DNA of 7,319 nucleotides from Acidobacteriota bacterium (lineage in GTDB: Bacteria > Acidobacteriota > Vicinamibacteria > Vicinamibacterales > UBA8438): NCBI GenBank assembly GCA_003533545.1, contig DQEK01000013.1, positions 1,072 through 8,390 on the forward strand. The letters are read 5' to 3'. Shown here one piece after another: positions 6,460 through 7,319 of this stretch. Both the position numbers and the translations under genes were made by a program. The notes below the pieces were generated by a model. It made no database searches. It was given only the letters and a program-made list of their open reading frames with translations, and was not told the origin of the DNA. How positions within the stretch are numbered: the first letter of the stretch is position 1; each line of letters opens with the position of its first letter.

Positions 6460-6646
6460 GAGTGACTCGTGGTACGGTCCGCCTCGTCCGGTCTCTATTT
6501 GCGCAAACCCAACTGCACTAGGACGACACACTATACCGACGGCCCATTTTGGCCACCCACCGACCACCACGGAACTGGCACTTCGTTGCGCCAGAAAGGA
6601 CTCATCGATCAGGCCGAAAGGCCCCCGTAATTGATCTCACAAGACA
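6460..6646 (-). other. Non-coding leader between the enoyl-CoA hydratase gene and ribH
   Basis: This 187-base stretch holds no gene I can support. On the minus strand it has a GGCC-TTTC-GGCC hairpin (6612-6623) inside an outer GATCA/TGATC pair (6607-6611 with 6632-6636), a second stem-loop at 6575-6594, a G-rich run at 6553-6568, and a TATAGT (6530-6535) that could be a -10 box 71 bases before the ribH ATG but lacks a good -35. I looked for the conserved blocks of the FMN riboswitch (RFN element) often placed before riboflavin genes and did not find them. No hairpin is followed by a T-run. The region may terminate or process the upstream transcript and start the ribH one; this is inference. 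Confidence 0.45.
6575..6594 (-). other. Stem-loop in the ribH leader
   Basis: Read as RNA from the minus strand, CUGGCGC pairs with GUGCCAG over 7 base pairs (one G-U) around the hexaloop AACGAA. It sits 116 bases before the ribH start, directly upstream of the G-rich run. The pairing is seen in the sequence; any regulatory role is unproven. Confidence 0.4.
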
Positions 6647-7319
6647 CTATCGTCCACTGAACCGAGGTTTTCTCTTCTCAAGAAATGCGCTGGTACCCTC
6701 ACGCGCATCTTCGGTGCCATTCACCAGTCCAAAAGACGCCGCCTCAAACGCCAGTGCATCCGCAAGAGACATGTCTGGTCCACGACTCACCACATCCAGA
6801 ATGAGTCGCACTGCGGCCGGCGCCTGCGCCGCAAGGCTCGCGGCGAGACGACCGACCTCCTCGGCAAGTAACTCGTCCGGTACGACGCGGTTGACCAGAC
6901 CGATACGCCAAGCTTCATCAGCAGAGACCGGGTCACCGGTCAGTAGCATCTCGAGGGCACGGCCACGGCCGACGAGACGTGGAAGACGCTGGGTTCCTCC
7001 AAATCCCGGAATTAACCCGAGGGTGATCTCCGGTTGCCCCAACCTAGCGTTCGTTGCCGCGATTCGTAACGTGCACGCCATGGCAATCTCACAGCCGCCG
7101 CCGAGCGCGAAACCGTTCACCGCAGCAATCACGGGCTTCCCCATACCCTCGATGACGGCGCATAGACGGTGTCCCGCGTCGGCCATCTCCCGGCCAGTCG
7201 CCGGCGTGAGAACCGACAACTCGTTAATGTCGGCTCCGGCAATGAAGGCCCGGTCTCCAGCCCCAGTCAGTACGACGCAACGGATGTCGTTATCATCAGC
7301 CAAACGCCGCATCGTAGTC
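6647..7319 (-). CDS. Enoyl-CoA hydratase/isomerase (crotonase) family protein, N-terminus outside window
   Basis: This crotonase-fold enzyme most likely hydrates short-chain trans-2-enoyl-CoA to 3-hydroxyacyl-CoA in fatty-acid or related acyl-CoA degradation. The visible part is 223 residues of an expected 255-265; the frame is open through the right edge, so the internal ATG at 7312 is not the start. Counting from that methionine, the oxyanion and CoA-binding segment AFIAGADI is at 22-29, GFALGGGCE at 67-75 carries the first catalytic Glu (E75), and LGQPEITLGLIPGFGGTQRL at 91-110 carries the second (E95). Having both Glu residues favours a true hydratase over isomerase or decarboxylase members. 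The C-terminal helices end in the usual EGTSAFLEKRKPRF-type segment. Its substrate range cannot be read from sequence, and a gap of 187 bases separates it from ribH. Confidence 0.93.
   Translation of the reverse strand, partial: TTMRRLADDNDIRCVVLTGAGDRAFIAGADINELSVLTPATGREMADAGHRLCAVIEGMGKPVIAAVNGFALGGGCEIAMACTLRIAATNARLGQPEITLGLIPGFGGTQRLPRLVGRGRALEMLLTGDPVSADEAWRIGLVNRVVPDELLAEEVGRLAASLAAQAPAAVRLILDVVSRGPDMSLADALAFEAASFGLVNGTEDAREGTSAFLEKRKPRFSGR

Noticed and set aside
6460..6570. N-terminal extension of RibH from a GTG at 6570
   Set aside because: The extra 37 codons lie in the structured leader, show no family similarity, and the ATG at 6459 already gives a full-length 162-residue enzyme.
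6575..6615. Hammerhead-like words (CTGAT...GATGAGTCC...ACGAAG) on the minus strand
   Set aside because: The core CUGAUGA and GAAAC blocks are not intact and the three required stems cannot be formed around them.
6460..6646. FMN riboswitch (RFN element) before ribH
   Set aside because: None of the conserved blocks such as the GGGUGAAAUUCCC or ACCGGCGGU words are present on either strand.

Overview
The window is a compact piece of bacterial chromosome from the conserved core genome. All seven recognisable genes lie on the minus strand and read right to left: the end of an enoyl-CoA hydratase gene (cut by the right edge), ribH, nusB, lysS, a lipoprotein-export permease (lolC/lolE type), lolD, and the first 598 codons of clpC (cut by the left edge). 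I see no mobile element, CRISPR array, tRNA, rRNA or clear sign of recent transfer. Base composition looks even, at a moderately high GC content.

The organism has an outer membrane, because it carries the Lol lipoprotein-release transporter, yet it uses a ClpC-type unfoldase with a UVR-like middle domain. This pairing, together with the near-textbook ClpC N-domain sequence and a single Lol permease, points to Acidobacteriota or a related deep Gram-negative phylum. That is an inference from remembered family sequences, not from a search.

Layout in transcription order. At 7319-6647 is a crotonase-fold enoyl-CoA hydratase. At 6646-6460 is a 187-base non-coding leader with several hairpins and a G-rich run, but no recognisable FMN riboswitch. 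From 6459 to 3937 is a tight ribH-nusB-lysS block: the ribH-nusB junction is 5 bases or an overlap, depending on the nusB start, and the nusB-lysS gap is 7 bases. After a 76-base spacer comes the permease-lolD pair, 8 bases apart, at 3860-1957. A 160-base intergenic region (1956-1797) then holds what looks like an independent clpC promoter: a perfect TATAAT, an inverted repeat just upstream of the -35 position, and a strong stem-loop at the predicted 5' end of the clpC mRNA.

The genes serve different housekeeping jobs: acyl-CoA metabolism, riboflavin synthesis, transcription antitermination, lysyl-tRNA charging, lipoprotein export and protein quality control. Their grouping looks like conserved synteny, not one pathway. 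The items most worth a second look are the regulatory stretches before clpC and before ribH, the nusB start, the single Lol permease, and a polar C-terminal tail on LysS. I do not see a novel system in the window.
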